From: Epiperipatus broadwayi
Lineage: Eukaryota > Onychophora > Udeonychophora > Euonychophora > Peripatidae
DNA length: 64,000 nucleotides
Reading direction: 5' to 3'
NCBI GenBank assembly: GCA_028023455.1
Contig: JAQFVV010000031.1
Span: 2,666,001 to 2,730,000, forward strand
Shown here: positions 23,169 through 33,477 of the stretch, piece by piece
How the letters are laid out: every line of letters begins with the position of its first letter
Numbering within the stretch: position 1 is the first letter of the stretch
Program-made: the position numbers and the translations under genes
The notes under the pieces: model-generated
What the model was told of the DNA's origin: nothing
Database searches by the model: none
What the model saw: the letters and a program-made list of their open reading frames with translations, nothing else

Positions 23169-26100
23169 AACCTATCTAGAATGAGATGGTGGTATGAGAA
23201 AGAGAAAAGAGATAGAGAAAAGAAGAAAATGCTAATAATGAAATGAGAGAGGGGTGTGAGAAAGAAAGAGAAAGAAAGAGAAATATAATACTAATAATAA
23301 AATGGAGCTAATGATAATGGTAAGGATAAATGATGGAAAAAAAAGAATCGAGGAAGAAAACAAATGGGGAAAAGTAATAGAAATAATATATGTAATAGAG
23401 AAAGAAAAGAAATGAGATGATTGAAAGATAAGAAAGAAAGATATAAGAAGAAGATAGAACAAAGGAGAGAGAAATGAAATGAGATGATAAAAAGATATGA
23501 GAAATGACATGAAAAAAAATGGAATAGAATTGAAATGAAATAAAATAAAATATAAATAAGGGACTCTAAACGACTTGGCTCAGTGAGGTTACAATAAATT
23601 TAAAGAAAAGAGATGATGATCCAGAGATGTATAATCAAATAAAGGTCAAATCCAATACTGATGAACTATAACTATTACAGTATATTAATATTTTAATAAA
23701 GCATACAAAAGATTATCTAAAATCACTAATCAATGCTTACCATATTAGTCGTACTAATAGATTATACACTCTCTGAATAAGACCTATGATGCTTTGCTTT
23801 AAAATATTATCTTACAGAATTATATTTACTAAAACAACAAGAGTAAATAACCTCAGGAATTTTAAAACTAACACTCTTGTATAAAATTAAAGTTTAAGTT
23901 AAGTTGCCTAATAAAGAATTACTGTGATTAATAAATAAATAAGTGACATCTTAGCTGACCATAAAATAATTATATGTTCAATCTTAAAATAATAAACAAA
24001 ACAAATATTAATTCATAAAATTTAATGAATCAATTTAAATTTAACTAATAATGGCCTATTATCTAAGATATTACTTGAGCAGAGAAAGAGCAAGGGTACT
24101 TTTAATGCCTTTCCATACTCACAGACAACCACTAAAGACCTCAAATGCAAATGAATTAGAATTCTTTAAATATATCAGATTTAAGATGATGATAGATGAT
24201 GTACAGTGAATATAAGATAAGGTGCAGCTTTTAAAATAATATTAATTAAAATATTCCTCTGAAGTACTACTATTGTTAATCTGATATTGCATAATCTTTA
24301 GTCTGAAGATATACTGATAATTTAAAAAAACAACTATTAACTAAGTATTTAATTAGGTATCTGCTATAATGCAATTATCTGTATTTATGATTCAATATGA
24401 GAATCATTTACTTTAACATAGCTTTTTTTTTAATTTTCAAGATAATATTAACTATATTTAATTAACTTAGAATATACTTGTAAATTTCTGAATTAAAGAT
24501 TCAATAACCTTTACATTTAAGATTTTGTGAATTTGGAACCCAAGACAATAATATATTCTCATACAAAAGTAAAACAAACAAAACAAAACTTTTGAAATAA
24601 TAATAATTTGGTTTATTATGCCATAAAGTTATTTTTAAATACTGGCAAGTATGACCATTTATAATGTACACAATAACTATTAATTCATTATTAATCATTA
24701 TAGATTGCTTTAAAGTTTTATTTCCAAATACGTGTCCTTTCTTACAATGTAAATAAGAATTATCCTATAAAATGTATATATTATCTGTTTGCGTTTAGCT
24801 AAACAAATCATTTTTATATATGTCAAGATATAAGTAATAACTTTTCTTTTTTTTTTAAAAAAAAATCATTCTTTATAGTTTCACTGTAATCGAACGTAGC
24901 TGCTTCTTCATAATGTTTTTTTTAAACTTTAAAAAAAAAATTTTTTTTTTTACATATACTTTTAATCTAACAAAAAAAAAAAAATAGCATTTTATTTTCA
25001 AATGGTTTAATACCACCGAACGCTTATTTATGGAAATGATTAATAGTTTGTTCCTTAACTTTACTTCCAAGTAAAGAAAAATAAACAAATTAAAGTCATT
25101 TAATGTGTGAGATGCTTTAGTTATTCTAGACATTTTTAGCTATAATTTCTATGCCTTGACTGAAATTCAAATTGTCAGAAAAACAGATTACCTTTTCTTT
25201 TAGCCCTCCTTTATTACAAGATGATTTTAAATATTTTAGACAGACTTGCATTTTTTTAGAAATATTAAGTTCTTAAAAAAAATTACTTTTATTAATAAAA
25301 TCTTTAAGATCCACACCAGTTGAATCCAAACAAAATCAGTTCCAGAATGACACCCCAATCTCCATTTTATCTCACAATTTTTTATTAAATTTTAATATTC
25401 TGACAAACCAGTTGTGGAATCAATCTACTGATGTAATCAATATAATTTTTTCATACCACGTGACCTTCAGCTGCAAAGTCAAAATTTTATTATTAACAAC
25501 ATTGTGCCATAATTTTTTTTAATGATATTTTATACAACCTAATAGTAATAAATATAAAATTTAAAGTTATACCCTTTATTAAACCCATAAATATTTCATT
25601 AAAATAATTTTATCCACACATTCATTTTATTTACTTATTTTAAACAATATTGAAATTAAATTATTTTTTTTATTCTTAGGTTTCCATGTCAATGCATGCT
25701 TGGATTAATTGTTTAAAACTATTTTTAAAATTACAACAATAGAATGTTAATGAATATTTAATCTAAATAACTTTTATAACTGGAATGCTAAACTATAAAA
25801 CTAATAATAAATATTCTTATTTCTTTTTAATAAAAACTTACATATCATTTTTTAAAAAAAAATATTACTTACTTATTCCAACTTGATAATATCTTATTAT
25901 TATTCTTTAGACATTAAAATGGATTATACAGTAGTTATTTTAGAATACATTTAATACTATTTATCAATTCACATATTATTTTTTAACATTTGCTTATGTA
26001 AAAATTATTACTTAACATCCCTTATCAAACCAACTGACATTATTAAAATATTTAGATTATCCTATTTTAATAATTAACTGAGTTAATTTCCATTTTTATC

Positions 26101-26199
26101 ATCATTATTTTTTTTTTAAATTTAAAATTTTAAACAAAAGGTTAAGCTAAGATAACCTTGATTACCTCTTGGAACTAAGTGACACTTCAGTTAGGTACA
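23166..26199 (-). repeat. 3' LTR of the LARD-like element (3034 bp)
   Basis: On the minus strand it runs from TGTACCTAACTGAAGTGTC to ATAGGTTACA. The terminal 400 bp (23166-23560) are almost pure purine on the plus strand (GAGAAAGAGAAAAGAGATAG...). It lacks two short segments present in the right LTR (about 30627-30665 and 30980-31003) and a tandem duplication near 28600-28700. Minus-strand frames at 23232-23510 and 24873-25133 are open in both LTRs only because the LTRs are copies. The first is pyrimidine-tract translation and not a gene. Confidence 0.9.
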
Positions 26200-26210
26200 A
26201 TTTTCTCCCC
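26200..26210 (-). promoter_or_regulatory. Polypurine tract
   Basis: GGGGAGAAAAT on the minus strand directly abuts the TGTACC start of the 3' LTR. This is the standard position of the plus-strand priming site in LTR retroelements. Confidence 0.8.
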
Positions 26211-26422
26211 GTTAGAGAAAAAATATAAAAATAACACTAATTATAATTTAAACATATATGCTCTTTTTATTACCAACTAATAATTAACAGCTACGTTTGA
26301 CAAACATTGTCTCTAACTTACATTATTAACTAATATACTAGCTTTACAAAATTTAAATTTTTTTGGGATAAGGTATCAAATTTCTGGCACTGTAGGTACC
26401 TCTTGACTTCAATTCTTTCTTC

Positions 26423-26953
26423 CTACTTTTTATTACTAAAAATTTTCCTAAAACTTGGCATATAATTACTTTTGAATTTTGCCCTTGCATTCTTTATTTC
26501 TTTCCTTCTAACAAGTTTTTCTCTAAGAAGTATTATCTCATTCTTCTTTAGTCTAATTTTTGCCTTTCTGTTTTCAATAATTTTATTTCTGGATGTTTTT
26601 AAACCAATAACACTGATCAACTTTCTGTTTACTTTCTTTAGTTTGATCTTGGCTTTTCGCAGATCTCTTATATAATTTATGCCTTCACTAAAATAACTGA
26701 TTTTAATTTTCCCTTTCCTCAACTCTTTAAATTTTACTTTAATATTTCTCATATTTTTATCAGGATAAAGTATCTCTTTAAGAAAATCTCTTTCAATTTT
26801 CTCCTTATTTCTGAATCTAGGTTTTATTTTGGCTTTTCCTAAACCTCTTTCTGGGTTAACTTTTTTCTTATGAATATTTATATTAAAATTTTTACTTAAC
26901 CTGTCTCTAAATCTTACTTTAACTTTACCCATTTCTTTATTTACCAAATCCAC
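26423..26953 (-). CDS. Gag-like basic-repeat C-terminal part (frame 2)
   Basis: A 176-codon frame overlaps the upstream frame by 17 bp in a different phase. Its first codon is GTG, so it is a continuation of the upstream protein and not an independent gene. The product is extremely lysine/arginine rich. It is built of repeats of about 30 residues with a core such as GKAKIKPRF, RKAKIKLKK or RKAKIRLKK, at roughly residues 10, 40, 71, 100, 130 and 157. The first 65 residues align with the end of the upstream frame (residues 142-206), showing a duplicated DNA unit of about 190 bp. No CCHC zinc knuckle is present. A nucleic-acid-binding role replacing a nucleocapsid is inferred from charge alone. 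A one-base insertion or a +1 frameshift would connect the frames. Confidence 0.6.
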   Translation of the reverse strand: MDLVNKEMGKVKVRFRDRLSKNFNINIHKKKVNPERGLGKAKIKPRFRNKEKIERDFLKEILYPDKNMRNIKVKFKELRKGKIKISYFSEGINYIRDLRKAKIKLKKVNRKLISVIGLKTSRNKIIENRKAKIRLKKNEIILLREKLVRRKEIKNARAKFKSNYMPSFRKIFSNKK

Positions 26954-27557
26954 ATTCTTTAATCATTTTTAGATAAACAACATTTGTTAACATACTTTTT
27001 GCTCTCTTTAGTTTAACCTTAGCTTTTCCCCTATCTCTTTCAGGCCTAATCCTTTTCTTAAGAATATTTTCATGAAATATTTTTTTTAATTTATCTATAA
27101 ATTTTACATTAATTTTACTTACTTCTCTATTAATTAATACCACATGTTCTTTGGTTATTTCTATATCTGTACTAACTTTTTCTACAGACTGGTTAATTTC
27201 TCTAGATTGGCTTAAATCAATTTTTTTAGAATGGTTAGACACATTTAATTCTATCTTCTCCAATTTGATATTATCTGACAGTAAATCTTGAGTCAATCTT
27301 TGGGAATTCTCTATAATTCTTTCTAATCCTTGCACCTGACTCTGGTGAATTTCTCTCCTTTCATTTATTTCTTGTAGCTGTGTCTGATGAAACTCCTCTC
27401 TTCTTTTCTCTAATCCCTCAAATTTTGAATTCATTTGTCTTATTTCTTGCAACAAGCTATCTAATTGATTTGATATACTTTTGGATTGATTCTTTTCTAA
27501 CTGGTCATCCATACTAATATTAAATATAACAATGATAAGGTATCCGTTTCCTGACAT
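26937..27557 (-). CDS. Gag-like coiled-coil protein of the LARD element
   Basis: The frame has 206 codons. Translation could start at residue 1 or at Met16 (MDDQLEKNQ), the latter giving a more typical polar start. Residues about 20-130 are Gln/Glu/Lys-rich with heptad spacing of Leu/Ile (QLDSLLQEIRQMN, GLEKRREEF), predicting a long coiled coil like the N-terminal region of many arthropod Ty3/gypsy Gag proteins. From residue 145 the protein turns basic (KINVKFIDKLKK, RGKAKVKLKRAK), beginning the tandem repeats that continue in the overlapping frame 26423-26953. It is preceded by a leader of about 690 nt after the primer site. It is the only protein of the element. Capsid folding motifs (major homology region) were not seen. 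Confidence 0.6.
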   Translation of the reverse strand: MSGNGYLIIVIFNISMDDQLEKNQSKSISNQLDSLLQEIRQMNSKFEGLEKRREEFHQTQLQEINERREIHQSQVQGLERIIENSQRLTQDLLSDNIKLEKIELNVSNHSKKIDLSQSREINQSVEKVSTDIEITKEHVVLINREVSKINVKFIDKLKKIFHENILKKRIRPERDRGKAKVKLKRAKSMLTNVVYLKMIKECGFGK

Positions 27558-28249
27558 CTCCTAACAATTGAAACAATTAAAACTACAGCAACAATGCTAC
27601 AATAAAGAATATTTTATTCTTATGACTCCCATCATTATATGTTTTGTTCACTTTTATATGAGTCTTGGCTCACCATTGTTCAACAAATATTAATAAATAA
27701 AAATAATGATTTGTTAATACACTTGATTAACAAAACAATAAGTATCAAATAATAGATAATTCAGATACCCTAATAATATAATATCAGTAAATGCAATACA
27801 GAGTCAATTATTTACTTGTATGATAATAATTCATAAACTGCACTTATCAATGATAATATATTGATATCTTCAAAACTTGTCTTTTAATTTAGACATGTTG
27901 ATTCTAACTAGCTTTAACTAGACTAAGTAACTAGCTTATTTAATTTGATTTTATCTATTGAAAAATTTGCATAAAATCAGAATTAATAGCAAAATGACTC
28001 CAAACTAAGTCAGCTAAATCCAACCAATACCTTTCAACCTCAAACACAGGCCTAAGCCATTCAACTGAGACCTACACAGTTGGGCATTAACAAAATAATG
28101 ACTCCAAATGAAATCAATAAAATCTACAAAAATCTATCAACATTGGATACAGGTTTTCACAACATAAATCAAGACCTACATGCTTAATTGAGGCCTACAT
28201 GATTGGCAACAATTTGAGGTCTACTATGTGTAGCTCCACTACACATCAT
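27558..28249 (-). other. Untranslated leader of the LARD element
   Basis: Lies between the primer site and the Gag-like start. Several short AUGs and stops occur and no frame is long. It could contain dimerisation or packaging signals, none of which can be identified by eye. Confidence 0.5.
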
Positions 28250-28267
28250 GTCCCACATTGGGTGCCA
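28250..28267 (-). promoter_or_regulatory. Primer binding site (tRNA-Lys type)
   Basis: TGGCACCCAATGTGGGAC lies 2 nt inside the 5' LTR end. It matches the complement of the 3' end of tRNA-Lys (TGGCGCCCAACGTGGGGC in intact elements) at 15 of 18 positions. Two of the three differences are CpG-decay changes. Confidence 0.8.
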
Positions 28268-28269
28268 AT

Positions 28270-31200
28270 TGTAACCTATCTAGAATGAGATGGGGGGTAT
28301 GAGAAAGAGAAAAGAAATAGAGAAAAGAAGAAAATGCTAATAATGAAATGAAAGAGGGTTGTGAGAAAGAAAGAGAAAGAAAGAGAAATATAATACTAAT
28401 AATGAAATGGAGCTAATGATAATGGTAAGGATAAATGATGGAAAAGAAAAGAATCAAGGAAAAAAAGAAATGGAGAAAAGTAATAGAAATAATATATGTA
28501 ATAGAGAAAGAAAAGAAATGAGATGATTGAAAGATATGAAAGAAAGATATAAGAAGAAGATGGAATAAAAGAGAAAGAGAAATGAAATGAGATGATAGAA
28601 AGATATGAGAAATGAGGTATAAGAAGAAACCCTTAACGACTGTTTTAAATAGCTGAGATGATAGAAAGATATGAAAGAGAGATATAAGAAGAAGATAGAA
28701 TAAAGGAGAGAGAAATGAAATGAGATGATAGAAAGATATGAGAAATGACATGAAAAGAAATGGAATAGAATTAAAATGAAATAAAATAAAATATAAATAA
28801 ATAACTCTAAATGACTCGGTTCAGTGGGGTTACAATAAATTTAAAGAAAAGAGATGATGATCCAGAGATGTATAATAAAATAAAGGTCAAATCCAATACT
28901 GATGAACTATAACTATTACAGTATATTAATATTTTAATAAAGCATACAAAAGATTATCTAAAATCACTAATCAATGCTTACCATATTAGTCGTACTAATA
29001 GATTATACACTCTCTGAATAAGACCTATGATGCTTTGCTTTAAAATATTATCTTACAGAATTATATTTACTAAAACAACAAGAGTAAATAACCTCAGGAA
29101 TTTTAAAACTAACACTCTTGTATAAAATTAAAGTTTAAGTTAAGTTGCCTAATAAAGAATTACTGTGATTAATAAATAAATAAGTGACATCTTAACTGAC
29201 CATAAAATAATTATAATATGTTCAATCTTAAAATAATAAACAAAACAAATATTAATTTATAAAATTTAATGAATCAATTTAAATTTAACTAATAATGGCC
29301 TATTATCTAAGATATTACCTGAGCAGAGAAAGAGCAAGGGTACTTTTAATGCCTTTCCATAGTAACAGACAACCACTAAAGACCTCAAATGCAAATGAAT
29401 TAGAATTCTTTAAATATATCAGATTTAAGATGATGATAGATGATGTGCAGTGAATATAAGATAAGGTGCAGCTTTTAAAATAATATTAATTAAAATATTC
29501 CTCTGAAGTACTACTATTGTTAATCTGATATTGCATAATCTTTAGTCTGAAGATATACTGATAATTTAAAAAAAAATTATTAACTAAGTATTTAATTAGG
29601 TATCTGCTATAATGCAATTATCTGTATTTATGATTCAATATGAGAATCATTTACTTTAACATAGCTTTTTTTTTTAATTTTCAAGATAATATTAACTATA
29701 TTTAATTAACTTAGAATATACTGGTAAATTTTTGAATTGAAGAGTCAATAACCTTTACATTTAAGATTTTGTGAACTTGGAACCCAAGACAATAATATAT
29801 TCTCATGTAAAAGTAAAACAAACAAAACAAAACTTTTGAAATAATAATAATTTGGTTTATTATGCCATAAAATCATTTTTAAATACTAGCAAATATGACC
29901 ATTTATAATGTACACAATAACTATTAATTCATTATTAATCATTATAGATGGCTTTAAAGTTTTATTTCCAAATACGTGTCCTTTCTTACGATGTAAATAA
30001 GAATTATCATTTAAAATGTATATATTATCTGTTTTTGTTTAGCTAAACAAATCATTTTTATATATGTCAAGATATAAGTAATAACTTTTTTTTTTTAAAA
30101 AAAAATCATTCTTTATAGTTTCACTGTAATCGAACATAGCAGCTTCTTTATAATGTTCTTTCAAACTTTTTTAAAAAAATTCCTTTTTTTTTTACATATA
30201 CTTTTAATCTAACAGGAAAAATAATTAGCATTTTATTTTCAAAATGGTTTAATACCACCAAACACTTATTTATGGAAATGATTAATAGTTTGTTCCTTAA
30301 CTTTACTTCCAAGTAAAGAAAAATAAACAAATTAAAGTCATTTAATGTGTGAGACACTTTAGTTATTCTAGACATTTTTAGCTATAATTTCTATGCCTTG
30401 ACTGAAATTCAAATTGTCAGAAAAACAGATTACCTTTTTTTTAGCCTTACTTCATTACAAGATGATTTTAAATATTTTAGACAGACTTGTATTTTTTTAG
30501 AAATATCAAGTTCTTAAAAAAAATTACTTTTATTAATAAAATCTTTAAGATCCACACCAGTTGAATCCAAACAAAATCAGCCCCAGAATGACACCTCGAT
30601 CTCCGTTTTATCTCACAATTTTTCATTCACCTACAATTCATTTTAAAAACAATAAAAACTATTTTTTATTAAATTTTAATATTCTGACAAACCAGTGGTG
30701 GAATCAATCTACTGACGTAATCAATATAATTTTCCCATACCAAGTGACCTTCAGCTGCAAAGTCAAAATTTTATTATTAACAACATTGTGCTATAATTTT
30801 TTTTAATATTTTGTACAACCCAATAGTAACAAATATAAAATTTAAAGTTATACCCTTTATTAAACCCATAAATATTTCATTGAAATAATTTTATCCACAC
30901 ATTCGTTTTATTTACTTATTTTAAACAATATTGAAATTAAATTATTATTTTTATTCTTAGGTTTCCATGTCAATGCATGCACATATTCTCACATATGTCT
31001 GGCCTTGGATTAATTGTTTAAAACTATTTTTAAAATTACAACAATAGAATGTTAATGAATATTTAATCTAAATAACTTTTATAACTGGAATGCTAAACTA
31101 TAAAACTAATAATAAATATTCTTATTTCTTTTTAATAAAAACTTACATATCATTTTTTTTAAAAATTTATTACTTACTTATTCCAACTTAATAATAATAT

Positions 31201-31506
31201 CTTATTATTATTCTTTAGACATTAAAATGGATTATACAGTAGTTATTTTAGAATACATTTAATACTATTTATCAATTCACAATTATTTTTTAACATTTGC
31301 TTATGTAAAAATTATTACTTAACATCCTTTATCAAACCAACTGACATTATTAAAATATTTAGATTATCCTATTTTAATAATTAACTGAGTTAATTTCCAT
31401 TTTTATCATCATTATTTTTTTTTTAAATTTTAAATTTTAAACAAAAGGTTAAGCTAAGATAACCTTGATTACCTCTTGGAACTAAGTGACACTTCAGTTA
31501 GGTACA
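28270..31506 (-). repeat. 5' LTR of the LARD-like element (3237 bp)
   Basis: Collinear with 23166-26199. Extra sequence includes a partial tandem duplication of the purine-rich unit at about 28600-28720, with GAAACCCTTAACGACTG inserted. Two short indels lie near 30640 and 30990. Minus-strand frames at 28413-28751 and 30148-30375 are counterparts of those in the other LTR. The second shares about 38 residues with its partner before diverging by indels, which argues against selection on it. Confidence 0.9.
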
Positions 31507-33477
31507 ATATATATATATATATATTAAAACAATCAGGGATGGTGGAGTCTTACCGTATATGCTGTACAGTGTGCCACTAGGCCATTCAAGCCTAGAAAAT
31601 TTATAATGTAGGCAGATACACATTGTTAAAGATCCATCTTTTATTTTATTATTGACCATTAGCCCATGCCACTAGCTCAAGGAGATGCAGAGATTTATAG
31701 AAAATACTTATTTAAAACATTTCAATAAAGAAAGATTTAAAATAAAAAATAAAATAAGCCATTGCCAGTAATAATACACAAAAAAACATTTATTGATGCA
31801 AATATATAAATTTAAATTTGAGGAATTAATTTATCTCACTTTAATGTTATTATTTTAATTATACTTTAGTTAAAGACCACACAGATGGACAGTTAATATA
31901 ATATTTTTTATTTTAGAATGTTGAGTATAGATAAGCTACATAGATTACACAATTAAAACGTTTCCAAACATCCAACCTCAGGCTAAAAGTTCGTAGCCAA
32001 ACCAATGCTTGCTTCCTGATATACAGACACAACCAATGCAATATAAGGATGGTAGTATTAAAACTATACTGACAGGAATGTGCATATGTAGCATGATATT
32101 ATTTAAAGAACATGAGCCTCGTCCAGTACAGGAAAGTATATCTGTTTGGTGAAGGAATCACGTATATAAAATATTAAAGAGACCTGCTATGTATGAGGGA
32201 GAGCAGTACTTTTGCCAACTTATAGTCACTATTCATGGAGCAAAAGGAAATCATTATCACAGGAAATACATGTACATCCATTGCAACACAATGACTACAC
32301 TTTTGAGTCATGCATTCAAATGGGCATTTGCCTTGTATGCTAAACATGCTTCACATTACATTGATATAAACACCCATATATTCCTCCATCAGCATCGATT
32401 TAACAAATAGTCTGAAATTAAACCCTTTAAACTAACATAAACATTTTTAAATATAATATTATTAATTGAACTGTTTAGGAAAAATTTACAATAAAATAAA
32501 TTTCTTAGACACTCAACTTAAATTTAATACATTTTAATAATTTAGTTAATAAATACAAAAATAAATAAAAAACATGAAAAATGGAAATGATTAGCAAGCA
32601 CATGCATAAAAAATTATTAAAAATTGATTTGGAATTCTTTAAGTCAGATAAGAGTTCTTATTTTAGGTTACTAATTGAAGGTTTGTAAAAGTTCATATTA
32701 GATAAACCAAAGAGTTTATACTTTCCAGATTCAGGCAGATTTATAGGTCCATCTTAGTGATCACTTTCATAGATTGTCCATACTCCTAAACGAAGCTACT
32801 ACTTGCCAATATTTGGGTCAGGAACTGTCATTGAAAGGCCTTGGCTGATGCATGCAAAGGAAAATTATTTTATTGCCAGACCCCTACATCATGGAGTCTG
32901 CAATACAGCTGCAAGATCATATTTAGATTAATAGTCAAATTAAGCAACATAAACTATCTTTTTATACTTTTATAGCCTTTTATCAGCATTTTTATGGATC
33001 CACAAATATGATCTTGCTGATCCTAAAGTCTGGAGGTTTTCCTTTCTGGCCCATGCTGTCTTGGTGCTTCCATTGGTCAATCTTTAATTTCATTCTCTTA
33101 TCTGACCTTTATTATTTAAGTGCCCCAAGGGCTAGTTTGCTTTACATTTAATTAATAAAATAATCATTTCCATTTACTAAGGTTAAACATGATTCTTAAT
33201 ATAGAAATTCATTAACATTTATTTCTATTTTCTTTTATATAACTTAAAACAGAAATATTAATCTATCTTTAGATCTTTATTTTTTTTCACAAAAAGGTAC
33301 TTTAAATACTTTTATAAAAAGTTTTCCATCTGCTGGAGTATAACTTTTAATTTTCTTTTAGTTTTTAACAAATCAATTTAATTTAAGATTTATTTATAAT
33401 CTTGTTTTAATTTTAATTTTAAAATAATGTAACGGCATATGTATACCATTACAATATATTCTCAAATCTAATCAGTT
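31507..33477. other. Unresolved region, partly less AT-biased
   Basis: TA repeat at the LTR border, then patches at 31525-31690, 31900-32410 and 32700-33130 with more balanced composition. The 73-codon plus-strand frame 32189-32410 has no domain I recognise. TATAAAAG-type words on the minus strand near 32970 hint at an old LTR but nothing else supports it. Confidence 0.4.

Larger units (their letters stand above)
23166..31506 (-). mobile_element. LARD-like LTR retrotransposon without pol
   Basis: The two copies, 23166-26199 and 28270-31506, are direct repeats bounded by TG...CA and flanked by TA-repeat DNA. The element is oriented on the minus strand: tRNA-Lys-like primer site next to the right LTR, polypurine tract next to the left LTR. 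The internal part is only about 2.07 kb. It holds an untranslated leader (27558-28249) and a Gag-like region (26423-27557), with no protease, reverse transcriptase, RNase H or integrase. Enzymes must come from an autonomous relative. LTRs longer than the interior recall the LARD elements described in plants. One LTR stretch of about 370 bp (from 23581 and 28824) shows only about three substitutions, so insertion is fairly recent. Confidence 0.85.

Noticed and set aside
23232-23510. 92-codon minus-strand frame rich in Ser, Phe, Leu and Ile, resembling a membrane protein
   Set aside because: It is the translation of the pyrimidine-rich strand of an LTR low-complexity tract and is repeated with indels in the other LTR.
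23640-23680. CTGATGA in the LTRs (near 23657 and 28897) as another hammerhead
   Set aside because: There is no stem II followed by GAAA. Similar CTGATGA words at about 37498 and 56283 also fail.
24873-25133. Minus-strand frame conserved between both LTRs (with 30148-30375)
   Set aside because: Identity follows from the LTRs being copies. Indels shift the C-terminal halves apart and no domain is visible.
26472-26675. 67-codon plus-strand hydrophobic frame
   Set aside because: Complement of the lysine-rich Gag-like repeats on the minus strand.
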